Assembly (NCBI RefSeq): GCF_030731595.1
Contig: NZ_JANQTS010000055.1
Location: forward strand, 1-48,257
Direction: 5' to 3'
From: Yoonia sp.
GTDB taxonomy: Bacteria > Pseudomonadota > Alphaproteobacteria > Rhodobacterales > Rhodobacteraceae
DNA: 48,257 nt
Shown: one piece after another, positions 26,131 through 34,522 of the stretch
Layout of the letters: the number at the start of each line of letters is the position of its first letter
Numbering within the stretch: position 1 is the stretch's first letter
Translations under genes and position numbers: made by a program
The notes under the pieces: generated by a model
The model's input: the letters and a program-made list of their open reading frames with translations, nothing else
What the model was told of the DNA's origin: nothing
Database searches by the model: none

Positions 26131-26976
26131 ATGAGCGGGATTGATGATCTGCCACCCTTGCGTGATGTGATCGCGACCTATGAACTGGCCGCGAAAAAGT
26201 CGCTGGGCCAGAATTTTCTGCTTGATCTGAATCTGACGGCCAAGATTGCACGGCTGGCCGGTGATCTGACCGGCGCGGACGTGCTGGAAATCGGGCCGGG
26301 TCCGGGGGGATTGACGCGCGGATTGCTGGCCGAAGGGGCGCGGCGCGTGCTGGCCATCGAAAAAGACCCCCGCTGCATGCCCGCTTTGGCCGAGATTGCA
26401 GCAGCCTATCCGGGGCGTTTGCAGGCCATCAACGGGGATGCGCTGACGGTAAACCCGCTGGAGCACCTGACCCCGCCCATCAAGATCGCGGCCAATCTGC
26501 CCTATAATGTGGGGACCGAACTGCTGGTGCGCTGGCTCACACCGCCGGAATGGCCGCCGTTCTGGGTGAGCCTGACGCTGATGTTCCAGCGCGAAGTGGC
26601 CCAAAGGATCGTCGCCACACCGGGGAGCAAGGCTTATGGGCGCTTGGCACTGCTGGCGCAGTGGCGCACGGACCCCAAGATCGTGATGGACCTACCGCCA
26701 GAGGCCTTTAGCCCGCCGCCCAAGGTCAATTCGGCCGTGGTGCATCTGACCGCCCTGCCCGCGCCGCGCTATCCGGCGGATCCCGCCGTGCTGAACATGG
26801 TGGTGGCCGCAGCTTTCAACCAGCGGCGCAAGATGCTGCGCTCTGCGCTCAAGTCGGTCAGCCCCCAGATTGAAGACCATTTGCACGCCGTGGGCATCAA
26901 GCCGACAGAACGGGCCGAGCAGGTGGGGCTAGAAGCCTTTTGTGCCTTGGCCCGCAGCCTCGCCACAGCAGGTTGA
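26131..26976 (+). CDS. rsmA: 16S rRNA dimethyladenosine transferase RsmA (KsgA)
   Basis: RsmA, 281 residues, which dimethylates two adjacent adenines in helix 45 of 16S rRNA during 30S maturation. SAM-binding motif [10 protein letters not shown] at 51-60, and the catalytic NLPY at 122-125. The N-terminal KKSLGQNFL is typical. It follows pdxA after a dispersed repeat and is followed by a strong terminator, so it ends the outer-membrane-biogenesis block. Confidence 0.97.
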   Translation: MSGIDDLPPLRDVIATYELAAKKSLGQNFLLDLNLTAKIARLAGDLTGADVLEIGPGPGGLTRGLLAEGARRVLAIEKDPRCMPALAEIAAAYPGRLQAINGDALTVNPLEHLTPPIKIAANLPYNVGTELLVRWLTPPEWPPFWVSLTLMFQREVAQRIVATPGSKAYGRLALLAQWRTDPKIVMDLPPEAFSPPPKVNSAVVHLTALPAPRYPADPAVLNMVVAAAFNQRRKMLRSALKSVSPQIEDHLHAVGIKPTERAEQVGLEAFCALARSLATAG

Positions 26977-26986
26977 CCCCAACAAA

Positions 26987-27010
26987 AAGCCCCCCGAAAT
27001 CGGAGGGCTT
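26987..27010. terminator. Hairpin terminator between rsmA and the DUF4167 gene
   Basis: AAGCCCCCCGA-AA-TCGGAGGGCTT: an 11-bp stem with one mismatch. It is preceded by an A-run and followed by TTGT, between convergent genes, so it probably works in both directions. Confidence 0.85.
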
Positions 27011-27015
27011 GTCAT

Positions 27016-27591
27016 TCACTCGGCTGCTTCCGGGGTGTTTCCCGCATCGGGCGCAGGGCGCGGTTTGCGCGGTGCCCGCGGTTTGCGCGGGCGCTGCGGC
27101 TTTTCTTCGGGTGTTTCGACCAGACCGCTGTCGCTCTCGTCCAGATCGCCCATGATATCGGGTGCACTGTCAGGCTGGTCCCCGCTTCCGGGCACATTCG
27201 ACGCTGTCTCTTGCGCGCTGAAACGGTCCTGACGCTCGCGATCCCGCTCGGCCTGACGTTCGCGGTTCTGCATTTCCTGCTCATCACGCCGCTGGTCCAC
27301 TTCGCGTTGCGCTTCGGCGAGCATGCGGGTGTAGTGTTCCGCGTGCTGGGCAAAGTTTTCTGCATTCACGCGGTCATTGGACAATTGCGCATCGCGGTGC
27401 AACTGGTTGTATTTCTCGATGATCTGTTGCGGCGTGCCGCGCACTTTGCCATCCGGGCCAGAGCTGTCAAACACCCGGTTGATGATGTTCCCGCCCGTAG
27501 GACGCGTATTGCGGTTTTTATTCCGCGACCGTGACTTCGATGATCTCATTGATGTGCTTTCAAGCCTTTGGCTGTCGTTGCGCTGGCTCAT
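27016..27591 (-). CDS. DUF4167-domain protein
   Basis: A 191-residue protein. The first half is very basic with the DUF4167 core (SKSRSRNKNRNTRP, then VFDSSGPDGKVRGTPQQIIEKY). It continues into a Glu/Arg-rich coiled region (110-130) and ends in a Pro/Arg-rich tail. An in-frame ATG at residue 15 (position 27549) may be the true start because the core begins there. The family is unstudied; the basic disordered nature suggests RNA or ribosome contact, which also fits its usual place next to prfA-prmC. That is inference. Confidence 0.85.
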   Translation of the reverse strand: MSQRNDSQRLESTSMRSSKSRSRNKNRNTRPTGGNIINRVFDSSGPDGKVRGTPQQIIEKYNQLHRDAQLSNDRVNAENFAQHAEHYTRMLAEAQREVDQRRDEQEMQNRERQAERDRERQDRFSAQETASNVPGSGDQPDSAPDIMGDLDESDSGLVETPEEKPQRPRKPRAPRKPRPAPDAGNTPEAAE

Positions 27592-27765
27592 GTCGCGCCT
27601 TCATGCGCGTCTTGACTGTATGGCCCTGCGATATTTTGGCGACTAACCGGAGGAGAGGGTTGAAAGTGGCCCTCATCCCGTCCGATGGCTATGAATAAAC
27701 ACGCGTGCAGGTTCAAGACAAGCCCAAATTGCGCGAAGACGCGGAATTTGCATGATATCGCTGGG

Positions 27766-28560
27766 TTACGCCGCTGTTTTGGCGAAATATCCCGCCACAA
27801 CCCGGTCGCGACCGTCCAGATCGGGGATGACACGGATATCCGCGAATCCCGCATCTTTCATCAAGGCTGTCACCGCTGCGCCCTGCGTCGGGCCGATTTC
27901 AAAGATCAACCGCCCGCCGGAGCCGAGATAGTCCGGCGCCGATTGCGTGATGACGCGGTAGGCGGTGAGCCCGTCTGCCTCGTCTGTCAATGCGATGCGC
28001 GGCTCGTAAAACTGGACCTCGGGTTGCAACGCCGCCATCTCTGCGGCGGCGATATAGGGCGGGTTCGAGACAATGAGATCGAAGGCCCCTGTGACTTTTT
28101 CAAACCAGTCCGATTGCACAAAATCCGCACGTTCTTCGAGTTGGAGAGCCGCACTGTTCTGCCGTGCAATATCCAGGGCGGCGGGCGAGATATCCGTGCC
28201 AACGCCCGTCGCCTGCCCTTGCGCATCCAGCAGCGACAGCAAAATGCATCCGCTGCCAGTACCAAGGTCGAGCACGCGCGCGAAGGGGTGCGCCAATGCC
28301 GCTTCGATCAGGGTTTCGGTATCGGGGCGCGGGTCCAGAACATCGCCTGTCACAATGAACCGGTGCTTGTAGAAATCGCGGTAGCCCAGAATATGCGACA
28401 GCGGCACGCGGCCTGCACGTTGTTCCACCTTCGCCAGAAAGGTTGGCCCGTCCTCGTCCGGTGTGGCACGCCACAACAGGCGCGCTTCGCGTTGGGGATC
28501 AGGGATTTGCGCCGCTGCCAGCAAAGCCGCCCCTTTGCGCAGCCAGTCGTCCGGTGTCAC
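27766..28560 (-). CDS. prmC: Release factor glutamine methyltransferase PrmC
   Basis: PrmC, 264 residues, which methylates the Gln of the GGQ motif in RF1 and RF2. SAM site [10 protein letters not shown] at 96-105 and catalytic NPPY at 166-169. Its ATG overlaps the prfA stop (ATGA), the usual prfA-prmC coupling of enzyme and substrate. A gap of about 170 bp follows before the DUF4167 gene and holds no gene I can support. Confidence 0.97.
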   Translation of the reverse strand: MTPDDWLRKGAALLAAAQIPDPQREARLLWRATPDEDGPTFLAKVEQRAGRVPLSHILGYRDFYKHRFIVTGDVLDPRPDTETLIEAALAHPFARVLDLGTGSGCILLSLLDAQGQATGVGTDISPAALDIARQNSAALQLEERADFVQSDWFEKVTGAFDLIVSNPPYIAAAEMAALQPEVQFYEPRIALTDEADGLTAYRVITQSAPDYLGSGGRLIFEIGPTQGAAVTALMKDAGFADIRVIPDLDGRDRVVAGYFAKTAA

Positions 28561-29612
28561 GCGCCCATTTCCGCCAGAAGCGTCGCCTGCGCATCGGACT
28601 GCAACGCGCTGATCACTTCTTCCAGATCGCCCTGCATGATCTGCCCCAGCGAATAGAGCGTCAGGTTGATCCGGTGATCCGTCATCCGCCCTTGCGGGAA
28701 GTTATAGGTCCGAATGCGTTCAGAGCGGTCCCCCGACCCTACCTGATTTTTGCGATCGGCAGAGCGTTCGCCGTCAATCCGCTGCCGCTCCAGATCAAAG
28801 AGCCGCGTTTTCAGCACCTGCATCGCGATCTCGCGGTTGCGGTGCTGGGATTTTTCGGCGCTGACGACGATCATGCCCGTGGGAATATGCAAAATCCGCA
28901 CCGCACTATCAGTGGTGTTCACGTGCTGCCCGCCAGAGCCGCTGGCGCGCATCGTATCAATCCGCAGATCACCGGGATTGATCTGCACATCCACGTCCTC
29001 CGCCTCTGGCAGAACTGCCACCGTCGCCGCAGACGTGTGGATACGCCCGCCGCTTTCGGTTTCCGGCACGCGCTGCACACGGTGGACGCCGCTTTCGTAC
29101 TTCAGCTTGGCAAAGACGCCTTCGCCCGCCACGCGCGCGACAACTTCTTTGATCCCGCCCAGTTCGGTCTGGCTTTCTTCCAGAATTTCGAATTTCCAGC
29201 CCTGCCCTTCGGCATAGCGCTGGTACATGCGCAGCAGATCACCGGCAAAAAGCGAGGCTTCATCGCCGCCGGTGCCGGGCCGGATCTCCAGCAGCGCGGG
29301 CCGGCCATCGGCGGAATCCTTGGGCAGCAGCGCCAGTTGCACCTCATGTTCGGACGCGGCCAGCTGGGCCTTGAGTTCAGGCAACTCTGCCTCGGCCAGT
29401 TCGCGCATTTCGGGGTCTTTGAGCATCGCTTGCGCGTCGGCAATCTGGGCGATCAGGTTTTTATAGGCCGTGACGGTTTCCACCACGGGGCGCAGGTCTG
29501 CATATTCCTTGCCCAGCGTCGCGATTTCAGCGCCAGCGGCACCATCAGCCATCTTCGCCTCCAGAAACTGGAAACGGTCGATGAGTTGTTCGATTTTGTC
29601 AGATGCGATCAT
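28557..29612 (-). CDS. prfA: Peptide chain release factor 1
   Basis: RF1, 351 residues, which recognises UAA and UAG and releases the nascent chain. The catalytic GGQ is at 227-229 (GSGGQHVN). The stop-codon-reading PxT motif appears as PET at 183-185 ([10 protein letters not shown]), which distinguishes it from RF2 (SPF). It overlaps prmC. The DUF1499 gene ends 18 bp upstream of its start. Confidence 0.98.
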   Translation of the reverse strand: MIASDKIEQLIDRFQFLEAKMADGAAGAEIATLGKEYADLRPVVETVTAYKNLIAQIADAQAMLKDPEMRELAEAELPELKAQLAASEHEVQLALLPKDSADGRPALLEIRPGTGGDEASLFAGDLLRMYQRYAEGQGWKFEILEESQTELGGIKEVVARVAGEGVFAKLKYESGVHRVQRVPETESGGRIHTSAATVAVLPEAEDVDVQINPGDLRIDTMRASGSGGQHVNTTDSAVRILHIPTGMIVVSAEKSQHRNREIAMQVLKTRLFDLERQRIDGERSADRKNQVGSGDRSERIRTYNFPQGRMTDHRINLTLYSLGQIMQGDLEEVISALQSDAQATLLAEMGA

Positions 29613-29630
29613 AAGGCACCGATTGGCCGA

Positions 29631-30074
29631 TCACAGAGGTTCGGTCAAGGGGCCAAGCGTTGAAAGCCACTCTTCGACCCGTGCGCGGTTTACACCAAGG
29701 TCGGACTGGCCAAAGCGCAAACGCCCATAAATCACCAGTAAATCGCCCTGCACACCGACGGTGGTGTGATCGGGAAAACCCCAGAACCGCGAGCGGGTTT
29801 GAAAGGTCAGCAGACCTTCGGCAGGGCTGCCCGCCAGCAAAACGGTGCGCGGTGTGGCCAGAGCGCGCGTTTCGACCGCAGCAAGGACCTGATCGGCGGG
29901 CGCTGTGATCCGCCGCGCGGCCAGAAAACTGCCATCCCCTGCGGTATCGCCGGGTTCTGTCACGTCAGGCAGGCTGTGCCATTGCGCCACATGCGTCGGC
30001 GCCAGACGGACATAGATCATCAGCCCCGCAATCAGGACCACGATCAAGGCGACAAGAAGGGCTGCGATACGCAT
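29631..30074 (-). CDS. DUF1499-domain membrane-anchored protein
   Basis: A 147-residue protein with one N-terminal hydrophobic helix (residues 4-24), so probably anchored in the inner membrane with the rest periplasmic. The remainder fits DUF1499 (TFQTRSRFWGFPDHTTV, then the LRFGQSDLGVNRARVEEWL end). Function is unknown. It is in the same direction as prfA with an 18-bp gap, so co-transcription is possible. Confidence 0.8.
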   Translation of the reverse strand: MRIAALLVALIVVLIAGLMIYVRLAPTHVAQWHSLPDVTEPGDTAGDGSFLAARRITAPADQVLAAVETRALATPRTVLLAGSPAEGLLTFQTRSRFWGFPDHTTVGVQGDLLVIYGRLRFGQSDLGVNRARVEEWLSTLGPLTEPL

Positions 30075-30139
30075 CAGAAAAAAGACCTTTGGGTTATGTG
30101 TAAGGGGTATTTAGGCCGTCTTGCCGCGTGCTGCCAGCC

Positions 30140-31084
30140 CTAACGGTACGGCACACCGGGCAGGATCGAGAGCATTTCGAACATGATGTTGGCCCCCGTC
30201 AGCGCGGTATTGCCTGACGGATCATAAGGTGGGGACACCTCGACCAGATCGCACCCGACAATATTGAGCCCCCGCAAACCACGGATCAGTTCCATCGCTT
30301 GCGGCGTGGTCAGACCGCCGATTTCGGGCGTGCCTGTGCCGGGAGCATAGGCAGGATCAAGGCTGTCGATATCATAGGTGATATAGCAAGGCTGATCGCC
30401 GATTTTCGCTTTTATTTCAGCCGCTAAGGGGGTCAATGACTTGTGCCACAACTGCGGGGCAAGGAATTGGTTGAACCCCCATCCCGCCGCCTCGTTAAAG
30501 TCGTCGGCGGTATATCCTGTTCCGCGAAGACCGATCTGGAACACCTTGTCGGGGGTGATGATCCCTTCTTCATAAGCGCGGCGGAAGACCGTGCCATGGG
30601 TCTCGCGTTCGCCGAACATCTCGTCGTTCACATCGGCATGGGCATCCACATGCACCAGCGCCAAAGGTCCGTGCTTGGCCGCGACCGCCCGCAAGACCGG
30701 AAGGGTCAGCGTATGGTCGCCTCCAAGGGTCATAGGGATGAAATCATGCTTGAGGTGTGCCGCGTAAGTCTCTGTAATAATGCGGATACTGTCGCTGAGT
30801 GAAAACGTATTGATCGCCACATCCCCAAGGTCGGCGCATTGCAGCGCGTCAAAGGGTGCGGCCCCTGTCTGGATGTTGTAAGGCCGGATCATTGCCGATT
30901 GTTCGCGCAACTGCTTTGGCCCCATCCGTGTACCGGACCGCCAAGAGGTACCGATATCCATCGGGATGCCGATAAAACCCACATCAAGGCCCTCGGCCGA
31001 TCCCACTTCGGGCAAACGCATAAAGCTTTGTGGGCCAGAGAAACGGGCCAGATCATTGCCGGAGATCGGTTGGTTCGGCATCAT
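30140..31084 (-). CDS. Ureohydrolase, guanidinobutyrase/guanidinopropionase type
   Basis: A 314-residue Mn-dependent ureohydrolase that releases urea from a guanidino compound. Metal ligands: GGDH at 121-124, DAHAD at 147-151, and DIDSLDPA near 232. The N-terminal GTSWRSGTRMGPKQLREQS and the stretch MIRPYNIQTGAAPFD resemble Pseudomonas guanidinobutyrase (GbuA) more than agmatinase SpeB. The substrate is probably 4-guanidinobutyrate or 3-guanidinopropionate, inferred from similarity. The ATG overlaps the stop of the second ureohydrolase gene (ATGA). Confidence 0.88.
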   Translation of the reverse strand: MMPNQPISGNDLARFSGPQSFMRLPEVGSAEGLDVGFIGIPMDIGTSWRSGTRMGPKQLREQSAMIRPYNIQTGAAPFDALQCADLGDVAINTFSLSDSIRIITETYAAHLKHDFIPMTLGGDHTLTLPVLRAVAAKHGPLALVHVDAHADVNDEMFGERETHGTVFRRAYEEGIITPDKVFQIGLRGTGYTADDFNEAAGWGFNQFLAPQLWHKSLTPLAAEIKAKIGDQPCYITYDIDSLDPAYAPGTGTPEIGGLTTPQAMELIRGLRGLNIVGCDLVEVSPPYDPSGNTALTGANIMFEMLSILPGVPYR

Positions 31085-32049
31085 TTTGTCCTTTTATTCC
31101 AGAGTGCAAGACAGCAAAGCTCCATCGCGACATGGGCCCCTGCGATCGCTGTGGCCCCGGTGGTGTCATAAGGCGGCGAGACCTCGACGATATCCCCGCC
31201 CACCATATTGATCCCTGCCAGATCACGCAGGATCGCAGCGGTCTGCCAGCTTGCAAGTCCGCCCCAGACAGGCGTTCCCGTGCCCGGGGCAAAGGCGGGG
31301 TCAAGCGCGTCGATATCAAAGGTCACATAGGTCGGGTGATCGCCAACGCGGGTCTTGATCTGGTCGGTGACCCATGCGCTGCCCTTTTCGTGGCAGGTGC
31401 GGGCATCAATAAAGGGCATGCCCAGATAATCCGCGCAGTCTGTCCTGATTCCGATCTGGATCGAGCGGGTCACATCGACCAGCCCCAGCTTGACCGCCTT
31501 GTACATAAAGGTGCCATGGTCGATCCGGCTCATGTCGTCGTCTTGCCAAAGGTCGGAATGGGCATCGAACTGCACCACCGACAAAGGCCCGTATTTTTCG
31601 GCGTAGGCGCGCAGGATCGGCAGGGTGATAAAGTGATCCCCTCCCAGTGTGACCGTGCCACAACCCTGCGCCAGAATGCCCGCGATATGGGCCTGCACCA
31701 GCGCGGGCACGCCCGCAACATTGGCATAATCGAACGGCATGTCGCCATAGTCCGCGATGGCGCACTCACCCAAGGGGTCAAACCCGTCCCAGCCATAGGG
31801 CGGATCAAAGGGCTGCAAACTCGATGCCTCGCGGATGGCGCGCGGGCCAAAGCGGGTGCCGGGGCGGTGCGTGACCGCCTGATCAAAGGGAATCCCCGTG
31901 ACGGCAAGGTCATAACCCGCCAGATCCTTGGTGTAATTGCGGCGCATGAAGGATGTGGCCCCGCCAAAGGCATTTTCAAAGGCCAACCCGCGCCGGTCCT
32001 CGCGGGTAAAGGCCGCATCCACCTCTGATTTTGCTTGATCCAGTGTCAT
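31081..32049 (-). CDS. speB: Agmatinase-type ureohydrolase
   Basis: A 322-residue ureohydrolase close to E. coli SpeB, which converts agmatine to putrescine and urea. Metal ligands GGDH 136-139, DAHSD 162-166, and DIDALDPA near 249; HGTFMYKAVKLGLVD followed by SIQIGIRT is the SpeB pattern. I placed the start at ATG 32049 (MTLDQAKSEV); the frame is open further but overlaps the M20 gene. It lies between the M20 hydrolase and the guanidinobutyrase-type gene, in one operon for guanidino/amide nitrogen use. Confidence 0.88.
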   Translation of the reverse strand: MTLDQAKSEVDAAFTREDRRGLAFENAFGGATSFMRRNYTKDLAGYDLAVTGIPFDQAVTHRPGTRFGPRAIREASSLQPFDPPYGWDGFDPLGECAIADYGDMPFDYANVAGVPALVQAHIAGILAQGCGTVTLGGDHFITLPILRAYAEKYGPLSVVQFDAHSDLWQDDDMSRIDHGTFMYKAVKLGLVDVTRSIQIGIRTDCADYLGMPFIDARTCHEKGSAWVTDQIKTRVGDHPTYVTFDIDALDPAFAPGTGTPVWGGLASWQTAAILRDLAGINMVGGDIVEVSPPYDTTGATAIAGAHVAMELCCLALWNKRTK

Positions 32050-32065
32050 CGGTCTATCCTCTTTC

Positions 32066-33226
32066 TTAGCCCGCGACAGGCAGGGCCCGCTCGACCAGCC
32101 GCGCAAAAAACGACGCCCCTGCCGGAGCGGCACCATCGTCAAAATCATAGGCGGGATGGTGCAGCCCGGCGCTGTCGCCATTCCCGACATAGAGATATGC
32201 ACCGGGGCGCTTTTCCAGCATATAGGAAAAATCCTCTGCCCCCATGTCATACTGGCGGGCATCATCGACGAGGGGAGAGATCTCGCGCGCCACAGCGGCG
32301 GCAAAGGCGGTTTTCTCGGGGTCGTTGATTGTCGCGGGATAGCCGTATTCGTAAACCAGCTCGGCCTGCACATTATAGGCCGCCGCGTGGCCGGCTACGA
32401 CCTCTTTCAGGCGCTTGTGGACCATGGCCTGTGTGTCCTTGTCCATCGTGCGGACCGTGCCGTTGATATAGGCCTTTTCCGGCACGATATTGTCCGCCGA
32501 TCCGGTGTGGATCTGGGTGATCGAGATCACCAGATCGTTGTAGGGCTTGTGGTTGCGACTGACGATTGTCTGGATCGCATTCACGATGCCCACCGCAGCC
32601 ACCACGGGATCAGCGGTCTCGTAAGGATAGGCACCGTGGCCACCAACCCCTGTGATATGGATGTGGATGGTATCGGCAGCCGCCATGATCGGCCCGGGCG
32701 TGGTGTAGAATGACCCGACAGCATCACCGGGGCCACTATGCAGCGCAAAGACCTCTGCAATATCGAAGCGGTCAAGAATACCCTCTTTGACCATAACCTC
32801 GCCCCCGCCGCCGCCTTCTTCGGCGGGCTGGAAGATCAGCGCCACGCGGCCGGCAAAGTTGCGCGTTTCCGCCAGATAGCGGGCGGCCCCCAAAAGCATC
32901 GTGGTATGTCCGTCGTGGCCGCAGGCATGCATCTTGCCGGGCACGGTCGAGGCATAGGGCAGACCTGTCATCTCCTGCATCGGCAGGGCGTCCATGTCTG
33001 CCCGCAAGCCGATTGTCGCACCCTCGCGCTGGCCATTGATAATCGCGACAACGCCGGAGGTTGCGATGCCTTCGTGGATTTCGTCGACACCGAATTCGCG
33101 CAGCCGCTCTACCACAAAGGCCGCCGTCCCGTGGCAGTCGAACCCCACTTCGGGATGTGCGTGCAGATGGCGGCGCCACGCGGTCATATCCTCGGCATAG
33201 TCTGCGATACGGTTGATGATTGGCAT
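32066..33226 (-). CDS. M20 metallopeptidase/amidohydrolase (hippurate hydrolase type)
   Basis: A 386-residue M20 amidohydrolase. Visible motifs include HAHPEVGF near 21-28, GLRADMDALP near 70-79, HACGHDGHTT near 99-108 with metal-binding His and Cys, and AEEGGGGG near 137-144 with the catalytic Glu. Such enzymes deacylate N-acyl amino acids. The start at 33226 (MPIINRIADY) fits the family length. It opens the operon with the two ureohydrolases, so it may release an amino acid precursor, but the substrate is not known. Divergent from mazG with 63 bp between. Confidence 0.9.
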   Translation of the reverse strand: MPIINRIADYAEDMTAWRRHLHAHPEVGFDCHGTAAFVVERLREFGVDEIHEGIATSGVVAIINGQREGATIGLRADMDALPMQEMTGLPYASTVPGKMHACGHDGHTTMLLGAARYLAETRNFAGRVALIFQPAEEGGGGGEVMVKEGILDRFDIAEVFALHSGPGDAVGSFYTTPGPIMAAADTIHIHITGVGGHGAYPYETADPVVAAVGIVNAIQTIVSRNHKPYNDLVISITQIHTGSADNIVPEKAYINGTVRTMDKDTQAMVHKRLKEVVAGHAAAYNVQAELVYEYGYPATINDPEKTAFAAAVAREISPLVDDARQYDMGAEDFSYMLEKRPGAYLYVGNGDSAGLHHPAYDFDDGAAPAGASFFARLVERALPVAG

Positions 33227-33289
33227 CTCTGGTGCTCCGGGCGCTCTGGCAATAGGGTTCCAGTTGACCGCAACAAGAGACCCTGTGCA

Positions 33290-34111
33290 ATGGCTGATGA
33301 TACCCTGATACACGATCCCGAAGGCGGGATGCCCCGTTTGCTGGAAATCATGCGCCGATTACGTGATCCAAAGACCGGCTGCCCTTGGGATATCGAACAG
33401 GATTTCGACAGTATCGCACCCTATACCATCGAAGAGGCTTATGAAGTGGCCGACGCCATCGCCCGCAGCGATTGGACCGAGTTGGAAGGCGAATTGGGCG
33501 ATTTGTTGCTGCAGACCGTCTATCACACCCAGATGGGTGCCGAGGCCGGGCATTTTACCTTTGAAAGCGTCGTGAAAGCGATCAGCGACAAGATGGTCGC
33601 CCGCCACCCCCATGTCTTTGGCGACGAATCGCGCGAGAAATCCGCCGAACAGCAGGTGGCGGATTGGGAAAAGATCAAGGCGGCGGAACGGGCGGGCAAG
33701 GCACAGATGCGCACGCTGGATGGGGTGGCTGTCGGCCTGCCTGCCCTGACCCGCGCTGTAAAACTGCAAAAGCGGGCCGCCCGTGTGGGGTTCGACTGGC
33801 CCGATGTGAGCCATGTGATTGACAAGATCGTCGAAGAGGCCGGCGAACTGGTCGAGGCGCGCGACACCCTCACCCAGCGCGAGGTTGAAGAAGAGTTCGG
33901 CGATCTGCTGTTTGTCGTCGCCAATCTGGCGCGGCATCTGGAGATTGATCCCGAAGCCGCCCTGCGCGCCACCAATGCGAAATTCACACGGCGGTTTGAG
34001 GCGGTGGAGGATGCTTTGGCCGCCCGCGGCAAGACACCCGCGCAAAGTGATCTGGCCGAGATGGACGCCTTGTGGGATGCCGTGAAACAGGTGGAAAAAG
34101 GCCAGCGCTGA
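33290..34111 (+). CDS. mazG: Nucleoside triphosphate pyrophosphohydrolase MazG
   Basis: MazG, 273 residues, which hydrolyses NTPs to monophosphates and pyrophosphate and cleans nucleotide pools. Two MazG domains are visible, each with Mg-binding acidic helices: EEAYEVADAI ... ELGDLLLQ (44-75) and EEAGELVEARD ... EEFGDLLFVV (about 183-212). The start is ATG 33290. In this lineage it is a housekeeping protein, not a toxin-antitoxin partner. A dispersed repeat with a strong hairpin follows it. Confidence 0.95.
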   Translation: MADDTLIHDPEGGMPRLLEIMRRLRDPKTGCPWDIEQDFDSIAPYTIEEAYEVADAIARSDWTELEGELGDLLLQTVYHTQMGAEAGHFTFESVVKAISDKMVARHPHVFGDESREKSAEQQVADWEKIKAAERAGKAQMRTLDGVAVGLPALTRAVKLQKRAARVGFDWPDVSHVIDKIVEEAGELVEARDTLTQREVEEEFGDLLFVVANLARHLEIDPEAALRATNAKFTRRFEAVEDALAARGKTPAQSDLAEMDALWDAVKQVEKGQR

Positions 34112-34170
34112 GGGGGCTGTCTGCCCCCGCCCTGACGGGCCCCCCGAAGGTATTTTTGAACAAAAGAAGC
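34112..34170 (+). repeat. Dispersed GC-stem/AT-tail intergenic repeat, copy 5
   Basis: GGGGGCTGTCTGCCCCC hairpin and a CGGGCCCCCCG block, then GTATTTTTGAACAAAAGAAG (34150-34169), identical over 20 bases to the arm of copy 1. It lies between convergent genes (mazG and a lipoprotein) and has the form of a rho-independent terminator with an ATTTTT tail. Confidence 0.75.
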
Positions 34171-34174
34171 TGGA

Positions 34175-34486
34175 TCAATCAGGCTGGCAAGTCTTGCGTT
34201 GGTTATCACGCGCTGCAATGAGTATCCCGTCGCTGAACGTGACATGGGCGAACTTCGCGCCAATCACTTCATCGTAAATATAGCTCTTGCAGATAATCGA
34301 TGGATCGCTTGGCGAAGCTTCTTCAAATTGCGGCGCACCGATGGTCGCTTCGACCTGCGCAGGTGTCATCCCGAGTTGCAGACGATTTACTCCGCTGTCA
34401 TTTGTTCCCTCAATAGGACCGAGAGGCGCACAGGCAGCAACCCCAATGGCAAGACAAATGGTGATCGTTCGATGAAGGGCAGGCAT
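34175..34486 (-). CDS. Small SmpA/BamE-like lipoprotein
   Basis: A 103-residue predicted lipoprotein: signal peptide, lipobox GVAAC with Cys19. The mature part contains RLQLGMTPAQVEATIGAP, the pattern of the SmpA/OmlA (BamE-like) fold, and two further Cys (ICKS and KTCQ) that could pair. The genuine BamE lies at 39173-39649, so this is a paralogue or a different envelope lipoprotein. Role unknown. Confidence 0.78.
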   Translation of the reverse strand: MPALHRTITICLAIGVAACAPLGPIEGTNDSGVNRLQLGMTPAQVEATIGAPQFEEASPSDPSIICKSYIYDEVIGAKFAHVTFSDGILIAARDNQRKTCQPD

Positions 34487-34522
34487 GAAAGGGCTTTCTG
34501 AAAGGTTGAATACAACCTTAGG

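Noticed and set aside
33290..34486. mazG with the adjacent small gene as a toxin-antitoxin pair
   Set aside because: The mazG product is the two-domain housekeeping pyrophosphohydrolase, and the neighbour is a convergent lipoprotein gene.
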